Below, piece after piece: positions 1 through 8,906 of a stretch of 64,000 nucleotides of DNA. A model generated the notes under the pieces. It saw only the letters and a program-made list of their open reading frames with translations, ran no database searches and had not been told where the DNA came from. Position 1 is the stretch's first letter; each line of letters starts with the position of its first letter. The position numbers and the translations under genes were made by a program. The DNA is from VXNE01 sp965203615 (lineage in GTDB: Bacteria > Pseudomonadota > Gammaproteobacteria > Pseudomonadales > Azotimanducaceae), in contig OZ241900.1 of the NCBI GenBank assembly GCA_965203615.1, positions 1,984,001 to 2,048,000 of the forward strand. Direction: 5' to 3'.

Positions 1-1
1 C

Positions 2-1465
2 GTTGCCGGAATGATCGTGGACACGGAAGAGGTACAGGAGGTCGAGGAAGCGCTGGGGCGGCTCTTCGGAGTTCTCTTCGAGTTCAGCGAGTGCTGCTTC
101 GGCGTCGGAGATGACACGATGGGTGACCTGCAAACCATTCGCGAAGAGATGGCACGACACGCCAGATGGCTGGAGCCTGCGGTCGTCTCAGAACTTCGTG
201 ATGCCGTCGATACCTTGGAACGCGCGGCCACGAAGGGCTGCGGCGGGCAAAAGGCAGACGCTTTGTTGAGCATTCTTGCCGACCACGATGGAGGATGGGC
301 GGTGGCAGCAAGGTCGCCCCGGACTGCGGAAAGGCTTCGGGAGGATCTCCATGCTCTAGGTGCCGACCTGCCGGTGATCCCCGTCTCCGCAGTTAGTCCC
401 GACGACGAGTTTGACGGCATCATCGTGCCCGCGTGGCCGAACGGACGGAGGTTCACTCGCCTGAAGCACCTGTCCGTGACCGCGGACATCCGCATTCTTG
501 CCTACCCCTTTGAGAGCAAGTGGGTCTTGCGCCATCAGGCACGCGAACGCGAACGCTCCCGGTCGAATCGCCTCGACCCCCAAGCACTGTCACCCATCCT
601 CGGAATCACGCCCCGGCTGCTCTCCCGGCCGGACAACGTGCAAGGCGACGTCGAGGACCCCCCCGGGAAGGAAATCGTACTCGATCTTCCGGTATTCAAG
701 CTCGAGGAGCGGATCGCCCGGCGTGAGGCTTCACGACCACCCCCTGCACCAAGAGGCGAAGATAGTCGTCAAGCTCAACTGGTCCAGTTCTACGGAGGCT
801 GCTACGCCCTGCTGACAGAGTGGTCCGAACTGCCTGTGCTGAATGACCTTATCGACAGCAGCAAGGGCAACAACGCCAAGCTGACCAGTGCGGTGGCTTC
901 CAGCCTGTCCACCGGCGACTTCGTGCTGTTCAGGGCCGGTGGAAACAAGGAATTCACACGGTTGATCGCAGAAGAGATCCTCGGAACCGAAGAATATCTA
1001 CGAATCCGCGAGGTCGCTGAGCGGTGGAAGTCCACGCTTCGCCGCCTCGGCCATAGTGCCCCAATGATCCAACGGCGCTTGGCTGGCAATGGCCTCAAGC
1101 GGACACCGCAGACCATCGCCGGATGGCTCTACAATCCGGATCGGATAGGACCTGGTAACTACGACGACATCGAGGCCATCGGGAGGACAGCAGGTGACAC
1201 GGAACTCCTTTCGAGGAAAGACGAAGTGAGGGGCGCCATCTCTCGAATCCGCGGGGCACATCTGACCGCCGGAACGCACCTGACCAGGCTCATCCTCGGT
1301 GAGCTCCGGGGCCGCCTCAACGAACTGGGCGACCAGCCGACGCTGCTCAATCTGGACTACGGGCACGCTTGGGTAGTCCAGGTGGCGTCGGTTGAAGCAA
1401 AACGGGAGGAGTATCCTGCGAACCAAGTCAACCGGCTCATTGGGGCCGACGACAGCGCGTTCTGA
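2..1465 (+). CDS. drmE: DISARM DrmE-like protein, C-terminal part; 5' end lies outside the window
   Basis: The reading frame is open to the left edge, so the first ATG at position 11 is probably internal and the gene is cut by the window. The visible 480-odd residues have no enzymatic motif I recognise. The C-terminal third (a hydrophobic stretch around YGGCYALLTEW, then GDFVLFR, then a segment ending VNRLIG) resembles the C-terminal part of DrmE, the class 2 DISARM subunit of unknown biochemistry. Position strongly supports this: a NERD-helicase, DrmA and DrmB follow on the same strand, with only 14 bases to the next start. The DrmE call rests on remembered family resemblance plus synteny. 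An unrelated DISARM-linked protein is the main alternative. Confidence 0.62.
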   Translation, partial: VAGMIVDTEEVQEVEEALGRLFGVLFEFSECCFGVGDDTMGDLQTIREEMARHARWLEPAVVSELRDAVDTLERAATKGCGGQKADALLSILADHDGGWAVAARSPRTAERLREDLHALGADLPVIPVSAVSPDDEFDGIIVPAWPNGRRFTRLKHLSVTADIRILAYPFESKWVLRHQARERERSRSNRLDPQALSPILGITPRLLSRPDNVQGDVEDPPGKEIVLDLPVFKLEERIARREASRPPPAPRGEDSRQAQLVQFYGGCYALLTEWSELPVLNDLIDSSKGNNAKLTSAVASSLSTGDFVLFRAGGNKEFTRLIAEEILGTEEYLRIREVAERWKSTLRRLGHSAPMIQRRLAGNGLKRTPQTIAGWLYNPDRIGPGNYDDIEAIGRTAGDTELLSRKDEVRGAISRIRGAHLTAGTHLTRLILGELRGRLNELGDQPTLLNLDYGHAWVVQVASVEAKREEYPANQVNRLIGADDSAF

Positions 1466-1479
1466 GCGAGCCTTGACGG

Positions 1480-3243
1480 ATGGCGACGATGATTCCGGCA
1501 CGGATTCATGATGACCGGGTCAGTTCCGGCGAACGCCGCATCTTCGGCCTTCTGAAAAACGATCCTGCAACGACTGACTGGACCGTGCTCCACTCGCTTG
1601 GGATTGCGCGCAGGCCGACTGGGCCGTATGGCGAGATAGACTTTGTCCTCATCATTCCGGGTGAAGGCGTTGTCTGCCTTGAAGTCAAGGGTGGACGTCT
1701 GTCTTGTGAGACGGGAGTGTGGCGGACGAAGGACCGTCACGGGAATGTGGCGGTGCTCAAGAAGAGCCCATTCATGCAGGCCAGGGACTCGATGTTCGCG
1801 TTGCGCGACGCGATAGTCCGCCATTTCGGGGGTTTCGCTCCCGAAACCCGGTGTCCAATCGGTTGTGCAGTCGTCTTTCCGGACGTGCCCTGTCCACCGG
1901 CCACACCGGAATTCGAGCGTTCTGATGCCATCGACTCCGACGACCTACGGGGTCCGATATCCAAGTCGATCATGCGCGTCGTGCATCGACGGCTCCGTGA
2001 ATTCCAGCCGCCCCACGGAGACCGTCGCCCAACTCGTCCCGAGACTAAGGCGATCAGGAATTTCCTGCGCCCGGACTTCGAGTTGATCGTAGCGAAAAGC
2101 GTATCTGTCGGACGCACCGAAGAGCAGTTGTTGCGGCTGACTGAAGAGCAATACGCCAGGCTGGACGAACTTGAAGCCAATCCTCGATGCCTCTTCGAGG
2201 GAGCAGCCGGAACAGGCAAGACGTTGCTCGCCTTGGAGTACGCGCGCCGGGCGAGCGCTAACGGTTCGAGGGTGGCTCTCGTTTGCTTCAACCGTCTTCT
2301 CGGAGAATGGCTGGATCAGCAGACTAAGGGCACGGATGTCGTAGCCGGCACATGGCATGCGATTGTGAGGCGCCTCATCCTAGAGAGCAGCTTCGCCGAC
2401 GAATTCCGCAAGGAAGAGCGAACAGCAAATCAGCGTGGCGACACCAGAGTATTGTTCGCGGAAACCTACCCGTTGTATGGCGAACTCTCACTGGAGGAGT
2501 TGGGAACCCCTTTCGAGGTCGTCGTGATGGACGAAACCCAAGATCTTTGTAGCGAGCAGATGCTCGACATCCTGAACCTCTGTTTGACTGGTGGTCTGGC
2601 TGGTGGCAGTTGGGCGGCTTTCGGTGACTTCACACGACAGGCGCTTTATGGCGGCACGAAAGACCCGGTCGCCGTCCTCGCTCGCTACTGCGATCACTTC
2701 GTGCGTGCGCGTTTGACGTTGAATTGCAGGAACACACGACGGATCGCCGAGGAAACCACGCTTTTGTCAGGCTTTGACAAGGCTCCATTCAGACTTGGCG
2801 ACGAGATGGGGCTTCCGGTGGAACACAGGTACTGGAAAAAGCCGGCCGATCTCGCGAAGTCCCTTACAGGAGTGGTGGAGCGGCTCGAAAGAGAGGGCAT
2901 GCCCATGGAGAACTTGATGATCTTATCGCCACGACGGTTGGAGAATTCCACCTTGGCTGGAGTGGAGAGCGTTTCCCGTTTCCCAATCGTAGACGTTTCC
3001 CGTGGGATGAAGAGGGTCCGGCGTTCTCTCAATTTCTCGACCATTCACTCCTTCAAGGGGTTGGAAAGTCCGGTAGTCATCATTGTGGACATCGAACAAA
3101 TGGATTCGGATGGACAGCAGTCACTCCTCTATGTGGCGATGTCGAGGGCCAGGAGCCTGCTGATTCTCATGGTAAGTGACGGCGCTCGAGCTTCCCTGCA
3201 GCGCAGGATCAGCAAGGGCATGGCGCAGGAGATTCAGCGATGA
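1480..3243 (+). CDS. NERD nuclease-domain / UvrD-like superfamily 1 helicase fusion
   Basis: 587 residues with two parts. The N-terminal ~120 residues are a NERD (nuclease-related) domain: GEIDFVL followed by CLEVKGG supplies the D...ExK pattern of a PD-(D/E)XK-like fold. Residues ~240-580 form a superfamily 1 helicase: Walker A GAAGTGKT near 243, Walker B VVMDETQD near 348, TIHSFKGLE near 522 and LYVAMSRAR near 548, the last two being the usual UvrD-type motifs V and VI. The stop overlaps the DrmA start as ATGA, so the two are translationally coupled. NERD-helicases occur in several defence islands but are not core DISARM subunits, so this is likely an accessory nuclease-helicase of the locus. 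ATG at 1489 is a possible alternative start. Confidence 0.85.
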   Translation: MATMIPARIHDDRVSSGERRIFGLLKNDPATTDWTVLHSLGIARRPTGPYGEIDFVLIIPGEGVVCLEVKGGRLSCETGVWRTKDRHGNVAVLKKSPFMQARDSMFALRDAIVRHFGGFAPETRCPIGCAVVFPDVPCPPATPEFERSDAIDSDDLRGPISKSIMRVVHRRLREFQPPHGDRRPTRPETKAIRNFLRPDFELIVAKSVSVGRTEEQLLRLTEEQYARLDELEANPRCLFEGAAGTGKTLLALEYARRASANGSRVALVCFNRLLGEWLDQQTKGTDVVAGTWHAIVRRLILESSFADEFRKEERTANQRGDTRVLFAETYPLYGELSLEELGTPFEVVVMDETQDLCSEQMLDILNLCLTGGLAGGSWAAFGDFTRQALYGGTKDPVAVLARYCDHFVRARLTLNCRNTRRIAEETTLLSGFDKAPFRLGDEMGLPVEHRYWKKPADLAKSLTGVVERLEREGMPMENLMILSPRRLENSTLAGVESVSRFPIVDVSRGMKRVRRSLNFSTIHSFKGLESPVVIIVDIEQMDSDGQQSLLYVAMSRARSLLILMVSDGARASLQRRISKGMAQEIQR

Positions 3244-6200
3244 GCGAAACTCTCAACGCCAGGGACTTCATCGTCGACTTTCTGCGAAGGGAACTCATAG
3301 GCCCCTCTCCCGGACACCCCGCTGTTCAGATCGACGGCGAGGAGATTCTCCGGCCCCAGGATCCGCCAAGGCAGCGCTATGGTGCCGGCATCCTTTTTCC
3401 CATGAGGGCCTCGGTCCTTAGCCAAGACGGGACAGCCGAGGACGAAGACGTCACGGGAGAGGCCGAATCCCCCGAACCGGACGAGATCGTTGAGAGTCTG
3501 GACTACGAACCCGGGGCCGTCGAAGTCAGCCCGGGAGAGACGCCGCCCGACACCGAGCGAGACGTGACGCTTGCAAACGAGTTTCTCCCGAGCGCCATGG
3601 GACTTACTGCCCTCGTGGAAGTACCCGACTGTATTCGCGTCGACGTGTCAGCGGGTATCTACGAGCACGAGGAACTCGCGTGGCAGACGCGCAGGGACAA
3701 GGACGGTCGGGAGTTCTATCCCAAGGCCTGGTGGCGGCAACCCCTTACTCGCTCCGTAGACCTTTTCGCCGCCGAGCTTGTCGGTGACGGAACGGTGGTC
3801 GTCGAGAAGACCGTCCTTGAAGAGAACGGACGTCCTTGCCTTTCGCTTCATGTGGTGAGCCGACCACACACGGAGTCGAAACAACCCCGCAATGGACGGT
3901 TGATTACGTTTACGCTCGTCAATCGCCGGCTACGGGAAGGGAAGGTACCCGATAATTCCGACTGCTTTTTCCAATGTGGATTCGCGGTGCAGGGCGCCGA
4001 TGGCGAGGCCCCTTTCTTGGCTTATCCGGAGCGGTCTCGCGATCCGGACGATCCAGAGGAGATGTCACTTCAGCTCTTGTATCTGCACAAGCAAACGTTC
4101 GCTATCGGTCACGGTTGCGCGCCGGAATGGGCCGATCCGAAGGATGGACGCAGCACCCTTATCAGGACCGAGGTGCTTCCCACATACGATCTCAAGCCAG
4201 TTCTGCCAACACAGGTCGAAGGACTGGAACTGAGGATGCAGGATCTTGCTTCCCATGAAACGGAGGAGGCATTCGCCCTCTGTGCGAGGCTCGCGGACCA
4301 GTACGAAGATTGGATCGCTGAGCGAGAGCGAGAGATCGATGCAAGATCCGAATTGTCCTCTGCTCTGAAGGCGACTGCGCGGAAGCACATGCGCAATTGC
4401 CGCGAGTGCCTTCGACGCCTACGGGAGGGCATCGCGATCCTTCAGCAGGAGTCCGATGTGGCCCGCGCCTTCCGGCTGATGAACGAAGCCATGCTCATGC
4501 AGCAGATCCACTACGCGATTTCGTCCCAGTCGACGCGATCATGGGTCGCCAAGTCCGGTGGCCTGGTGATCGAGAAACTCTTTGACCGGCCGTGCTATGA
4601 CGATCCGGAACGCCAGTGGCGACCATTTCAACTGGCGTTCATTCTCATGAATCTCAAGGCAATCGCTGATCCCGGCTGTCGGGAACGTGATCTCGTCGAC
4701 GTGATCTGGTTTCCGACCGGAGGCGGAAAGACAGAGGCGTATCTGGGACTCTCCGCCTTCACCATGTTCCTGAGACGACTTCGGGATCCCAAGAACGCGG
4801 GAACCAGCATTCTCATGCGCTACACGCTCAGGCTGTTGACGACGCAGCAGTTTCAGCGCGCCGCCTCTCTCATGTGCGCGTGTGAAATCATTCGGCGTAG
4901 AGAGATGGGCACGCTGGGCTCGGAACGCTTTTCGATCGGCCTGTGGGTAGGTGGCGAGGTCACGCCCAATAACGAGAAGAACGCTGTCGAAACGCTGAGG
5001 CAGCTTCAGTCGGGCCGCGGCGTCAACAAGTTCATCATGCTCAGTTGTCCGTGGTGCGGTGCCGCCATGGGGCCACAACAGATCGGAAGAGGTACGAGAT
5101 GCAAGGGCTACCGGAAACTGGCGCATCCGGCCCGCGTGCGACTCATCTGCGAAGACCCCGATTGCGATTTCAACTCCGGTGACGGGCTTCCGCTTGCGGT
5201 CATCGACGAGCAAATCTATGAGTCACCACCCACGCTTCTGATCGGGACGGTGGATAAGTTCGCAATGCTCGCTTTCCAGCCATCTGCCCGGAGCATGTTC
5301 GGGATCGATACACCCTGGTCCCCACCGGAACTCATCATCCAAGACGAGTTGCACCTGATTTCGGGGCCGCTCGGATCGATGGTCGGACACTACGAAACGG
5401 TAGTCGACGCACTCTGCGTGGAAGAAAGAGAGGCGACGCGCACTCGCGCAAAGATTATCGCATCGACGGCAACGATTTCCCGGGCCGAGAGCCAAGTGAA
5501 GGGCCTCTACGGACGATCCGCCTTTCTGTTTCCGCCACAAGCTCTAAAGGCGGGAGACTCGTTTTTCGCCGAAGAACGGGAGGACAAGGTGGGACGGCTG
5601 TACGTTGGCGTCCATGCCACTGCGCTCCCTTCTCACGTGACGGCCCAGGTGCGAACGATGGGAGCGCTCCTCCAAGCGCCGAAGCTCTTCGCGCCCACAG
5701 AGGACGACGTAATCGATCCGTACTGGACGATGATGGGTTATTTCAACAGTCTCAGGGAACTCGGTCACGCGGCAACGCTCATCCGTGCCGACATCCGGGA
5801 GTTTCTCAATGCGATGTGGGACCGTCTGGGTCTACGCCTTGACGTGGTGAGATCCGCTTCCGTCGATCCGCGCAGGTTCATCAACAGGGACGTGGAACTG
5901 ACGAGCCGGGTCCAAAGCAGCGAAATCCCGGGTGTTCTTCAGCAATTGTTCGCCCGATACGACAGCTCTGCGGCATCAGACGTAATCGACGTCTGTTTCG
6001 CCACAAACATGATCCAGGTCGGCCTCGACGTTCCACGGCTGAGTCTGATGACGATTGTCGGACAGCCGAAGATGACCTCCGAATACATACAGGCGTCGAG
6101 TCGCATTGGGCGAGACATCGAGCGTCCCGGGATCGTCGTGACGAACTACAACCCATTCAAGCCGAGAGATCGATCTCACTACGAGCACTTCCGGTCGTAC

Positions 6201-6659
6201 CATCACGCCATCTACCAGCATGTCGAGCCTACGAGTGTGACGCCATTTGCCGTACCGGTGCGGGAACGCGCGCTCCACGCCCTCGTGGTCGTATTAGCAC
6301 GCTTCTGGGGAGATGAGGATTTGCGTGCCCGTCCGAACTACCCTCCAGAAGACGAAATCGTGCAGAGAATCAAAACAACCATCCGGGAAAGGGTCATGTC
6401 CTCCGACCCGAACGAATGGCTCGGCACAGAGAAGCAGATTGATGAGATTCTGCGCAAATGGTCCGATGCTCCCCCACCGCGGTATGGCGGCTTCGGCTAC
6501 CCGTCGGAGGAAATGCCATTGATGTTTCCCGCGGGCTCCCAGCGTCATCCCCTTTGGTACGACTGGCCCTTCCCGACACCGAGTTCCATGCGGAATGTCG
6601 ACGCCGACTGTGCCGCTCGTCCGTTGTCCGGAGGGTACGGCCAAGAGGCACCATTCTGA
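3240..6659 (+). CDS. drmA: DISARM helicase subunit DrmA
   Basis: 1139-residue superfamily 2 helicase of DrmA type. Motifs in order: FPTGGGKTEAYLGL (Walker A, near 490), IIQDELHLISGPLGS (DExH-like Walker B, near 700), IASTATI (motif III), CFATNMIQVGLDVP (motif V, near 922) and QASSRIGRD (motif VI, near 952). The long N-terminal region of ~450 residues before the Walker A, and the QDELHLI variant of the Walker B, are features I associate with DrmA. In DISARM this protein and DrmB form the core complex that acts on incoming phage DNA. The start overlaps the preceding helicase stop by four bases. The end overlaps frames upstream of drmB, but the drmB start chosen here lies 46 bases downstream. 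Confidence 0.92.
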   Translation: MSETLNARDFIVDFLRRELIGPSPGHPAVQIDGEEILRPQDPPRQRYGAGILFPMRASVLSQDGTAEDEDVTGEAESPEPDEIVESLDYEPGAVEVSPGETPPDTERDVTLANEFLPSAMGLTALVEVPDCIRVDVSAGIYEHEELAWQTRRDKDGREFYPKAWWRQPLTRSVDLFAAELVGDGTVVVEKTVLEENGRPCLSLHVVSRPHTESKQPRNGRLITFTLVNRRLREGKVPDNSDCFFQCGFAVQGADGEAPFLAYPERSRDPDDPEEMSLQLLYLHKQTFAIGHGCAPEWADPKDGRSTLIRTEVLPTYDLKPVLPTQVEGLELRMQDLASHETEEAFALCARLADQYEDWIAEREREIDARSELSSALKATARKHMRNCRECLRRLREGIAILQQESDVARAFRLMNEAMLMQQIHYAISSQSTRSWVAKSGGLVIEKLFDRPCYDDPERQWRPFQLAFILMNLKAIADPGCRERDLVDVIWFPTGGGKTEAYLGLSAFTMFLRRLRDPKNAGTSILMRYTLRLLTTQQFQRAASLMCACEIIRRREMGTLGSERFSIGLWVGGEVTPNNEKNAVETLRQLQSGRGVNKFIMLSCPWCGAAMGPQQIGRGTRCKGYRKLAHPARVRLICEDPDCDFNSGDGLPLAVIDEQIYESPPTLLIGTVDKFAMLAFQPSARSMFGIDTPWSPPELIIQDELHLISGPLGSMVGHYETVVDALCVEEREATRTRAKIIASTATISRAESQVKGLYGRSAFLFPPQALKAGDSFFAEEREDKVGRLYVGVHATALPSHVTAQVRTMGALLQAPKLFAPTEDDVIDPYWTMMGYFNSLRELGHAATLIRADIREFLNAMWDRLGLRLDVVRSASVDPRRFINRDVELTSRVQSSEIPGVLQQLFARYDSSAASDVIDVCFATNMIQVGLDVPRLSLMTIVGQPKMTSEYIQASSRIGRDIERPGIVVTNYNPFKPRDRSHYEHFRSYHHAIYQHVEPTSVTPFAVPVRERALHALVVVLARFWGDEDLRARPNYPPEDEIVQRIKTTIRERVMSSDPNEWLGTEKQIDEILRKWSDAPPPRYGGFGYPSEEMPLMFPAGSQRHPLWYDWPFPTPSSMRNVDADCAARPLSGGYGQEAPF

Positions 6660-6705
6660 ACCAACCCAACAACAGTCCTTCCCCGAACAGGAACCAACCG
6701 TAGTC

Positions 6706-8556
6706 ATGCCAAATCTCAGACCGATCCGACGAGCCCAGCTCATCAGTCCATTTGGCATTGGCGCCCTCGTGGACTTCCGGGGTGACGAATCTCTCATGAC
6801 CGCCGGGTTAGACGAGTGGCCGTTCGCGAAGGAAGAATGCCCGACCGACTGGCTCGTGCGAGAAGAGCGCCTCCAGGCGCGTCTCAACAAGACTCACTTC
6901 AGGCTTCCTCCGGAACACCGGGAACGGGGCCAAGGGGTCGAGCATGCCAACCAGTTCATTCCTTTCGTCCGTTTTCCCCGTTGGCATTACTGCCCGCGTC
7001 GGGGCGCCATGGAACTCCTTCCGCTTTATGGCGGCCGAATGAGATGTCCCTGCCGGCCAGGCCTAGACTGCGAATCCCTTCCCGAACGGAGGCGTCCCTA
7101 TCTAATTCCGAGCCGATTCATTGCCGCGTGCTCGAAGGGGCACATCGAAGATTTCCCTTTCATGCAGTGGGTCCACAGGGATGGCAACTGGGACCGAACC
7201 CACAAGCTGCGGCTTCTCGCGGGACGCTCGTCGGCCAGCCTTTCCGGAGTCAGGATCGCCTGCAGTTGCGGGAAATCGGAAACCATGACGGGAACCTTCA
7301 ACTTTGCCCCGGAGTCGGGCGGCGCATTGCACAGGATCGGCCACGACTGCTCGGGAAGCATGCCTTGGCTCGGCAAGAACGACGATCACACCGGACGGTG
7401 CGGTGAGTTCCTCCGGGTCGTGCAGCGCGGCGCTTCCAACGTCTATTTCCCGCTGACGGTGTCATCGATTTATCTCCCGCTCTGGGGTGAGGACACGAGC
7501 CGGACCATCAACAAGATTCTCGAGCAGCCCAAGGTCTGGGATACGCTGGTCGCAGGCTTGGATGACGGCAAGTACATTCAGGCCGTCCGTTGCGAAGCCA
7601 TCGCTTCAATCTACCAAGTCGATCCACAAGAACTCAGAGACGCTGCACAGACGAAGCTCGACGGCACCGCAACGCTTGACCGTGCGCGGCTTCGATCCGA
7701 GGAAGAGTTTCGGCGCCAAGAGTACGAGGCCTTCCGAACGGGCAGAGGAGGGGATACTACCGACCTGCTGGTGGACGTGCGCGATCCTGCTCCGTATGGG
7801 GCCGATCTGTCGGCGTACTTCGCCAGCGTGTGTCTCGTGAGGAAACTCCGGGAGACCCGCGTGCTCGTTGGATTCTCCCGGCTTCTTCCCGTCGCGGACC
7901 CTGGATCAGCAGAGCTCCTTCCCATCGCGGAGGACGACGACATCCGTTGGCGGCCAGCCACTGTTGTGTACGGAGAAGGCATCTTCCTTGACTTCACCGC
8001 GCACGCGCTCCAAGCCTGGGGCGAAGACCCCCTCGTGAAAAGGCGCATTTCGGGATTGAAGGAGCATTACAACCGCCGTCGCATTGAACGAGGCTTGGAC
8101 GAAGTCGAGATCACAGCGAAGTACGTTTTCCTGCACACGTTCGCCCATGCGATGATCGGACAGTTGAGCTTCGATTGTGGCTATGGAAGCGCATCCCTAC
8201 GGGAGCGCATTTACTGCGAGTCCGACGAGCCCGACCGACCCATGCAGGGAGTGCTGATCTACACCGCCTCGGGCGACTCCGAGGGCACCCTTGGAGGACT
8301 TGTCCGCCAAGGCGAGCCAGATCGGTTGAGAGCCATAGTCGACCGCGCAATTCGTCGAGCAGAATGGTGTTCCAGCGACCCGGTCTGCATCGAGAGTGCG
8401 GGACAGGGGAGTGACAATGCGAACCTTGCGGCCTGCCATGGCTGCGTCCTGCTTCCCGAAACCTCTTGCGAGACCGGAAATCGACTGCTTGACCGGGGCC
8501 TGCTCATTGGCACTCCAGACCTACCAGGGATGGGCTTTTTCTCGAACCGTTGTTGA
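6706..8556 (+). CDS. drmB: DISARM subunit DrmB (DUF1998 domain)
   Basis: 616 residues. The start at 6706 is chosen because the protein then opens MPNLRPIRRAQLI, the usual DrmB beginning, and it avoids overlap with drmA that an in-frame ATG at 6595 would cause. The middle carries zinc-ribbon-like cysteine pairs (CPRRG, CPC, CSCG, HDC). The C-terminal ~170 residues are a DUF1998 domain with FLHTFAHAM, the cysteine spacing CSSDPVC, and CHGCVLLPETSC. DrmB partners DrmA in the core DISARM complex. In characterised class 2 loci drmC (phospholipase D domain) follows drmB. No PLD motif is found here; a 350-base gap and an unrelated nuclease-like gene follow instead. Confidence 0.92.
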   Translation: MPNLRPIRRAQLISPFGIGALVDFRGDESLMTAGLDEWPFAKEECPTDWLVREERLQARLNKTHFRLPPEHRERGQGVEHANQFIPFVRFPRWHYCPRRGAMELLPLYGGRMRCPCRPGLDCESLPERRRPYLIPSRFIAACSKGHIEDFPFMQWVHRDGNWDRTHKLRLLAGRSSASLSGVRIACSCGKSETMTGTFNFAPESGGALHRIGHDCSGSMPWLGKNDDHTGRCGEFLRVVQRGASNVYFPLTVSSIYLPLWGEDTSRTINKILEQPKVWDTLVAGLDDGKYIQAVRCEAIASIYQVDPQELRDAAQTKLDGTATLDRARLRSEEEFRRQEYEAFRTGRGGDTTDLLVDVRDPAPYGADLSAYFASVCLVRKLRETRVLVGFSRLLPVADPGSAELLPIAEDDDIRWRPATVVYGEGIFLDFTAHALQAWGEDPLVKRRISGLKEHYNRRRIERGLDEVEITAKYVFLHTFAHAMIGQLSFDCGYGSASLRERIYCESDEPDRPMQGVLIYTASGDSEGTLGGLVRQGEPDRLRAIVDRAIRRAEWCSSDPVCIESAGQGSDNANLAACHGCVLLPETSCETGNRLLDRGLLIGTPDLPGMGFFSNRC

Positions 8557-8906
8557 CCTCGGACCGGGGAGTTGAAGATGGTGTCGATAGGACGTTTGGG
8601 TATTCGGACAAACTCATAGGACGAAGTGCCGGAGCCTTTGGCGCCTCTCGCAAGCCATCTAACCGCCTCGCAGCTCCTCGACGCTTCGCCGCGGTTGAAA
8701 GCGACGCGTAGAATGCGGACGCGGGATATGCCCGGTCGTCCGCAGGAAGCACTCAACTCGTTGCCCACCCTGACTCTGGCAGTTCCGGATTGCCATTTAC
8801 TTCGTGCCGGACGTTGGGGAGGAGTGGCCACTACATGATGGCGGGCGGGCGGTGTTGCGTCGGTTGCACGATGGCGGGGAGTACAAGCCGTACCGGGGTT
8901 TTCTGA
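8557..8906. other. Intergenic region after drmB, no convincing gene
   Basis: 350 bases between drmB and the next gene, in the position where drmC normally sits. I see no complete gene. From about 8771 to the next start one frame is open on the plus strand and reads plausibly protein-like (IYFVPDVGEEW, then GGRAVLRRLHDGGEYKPYRG), but it has no start of its own and runs out inside the next gene. It could be a remnant of a lost gene or chance. Confidence 0.4.
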
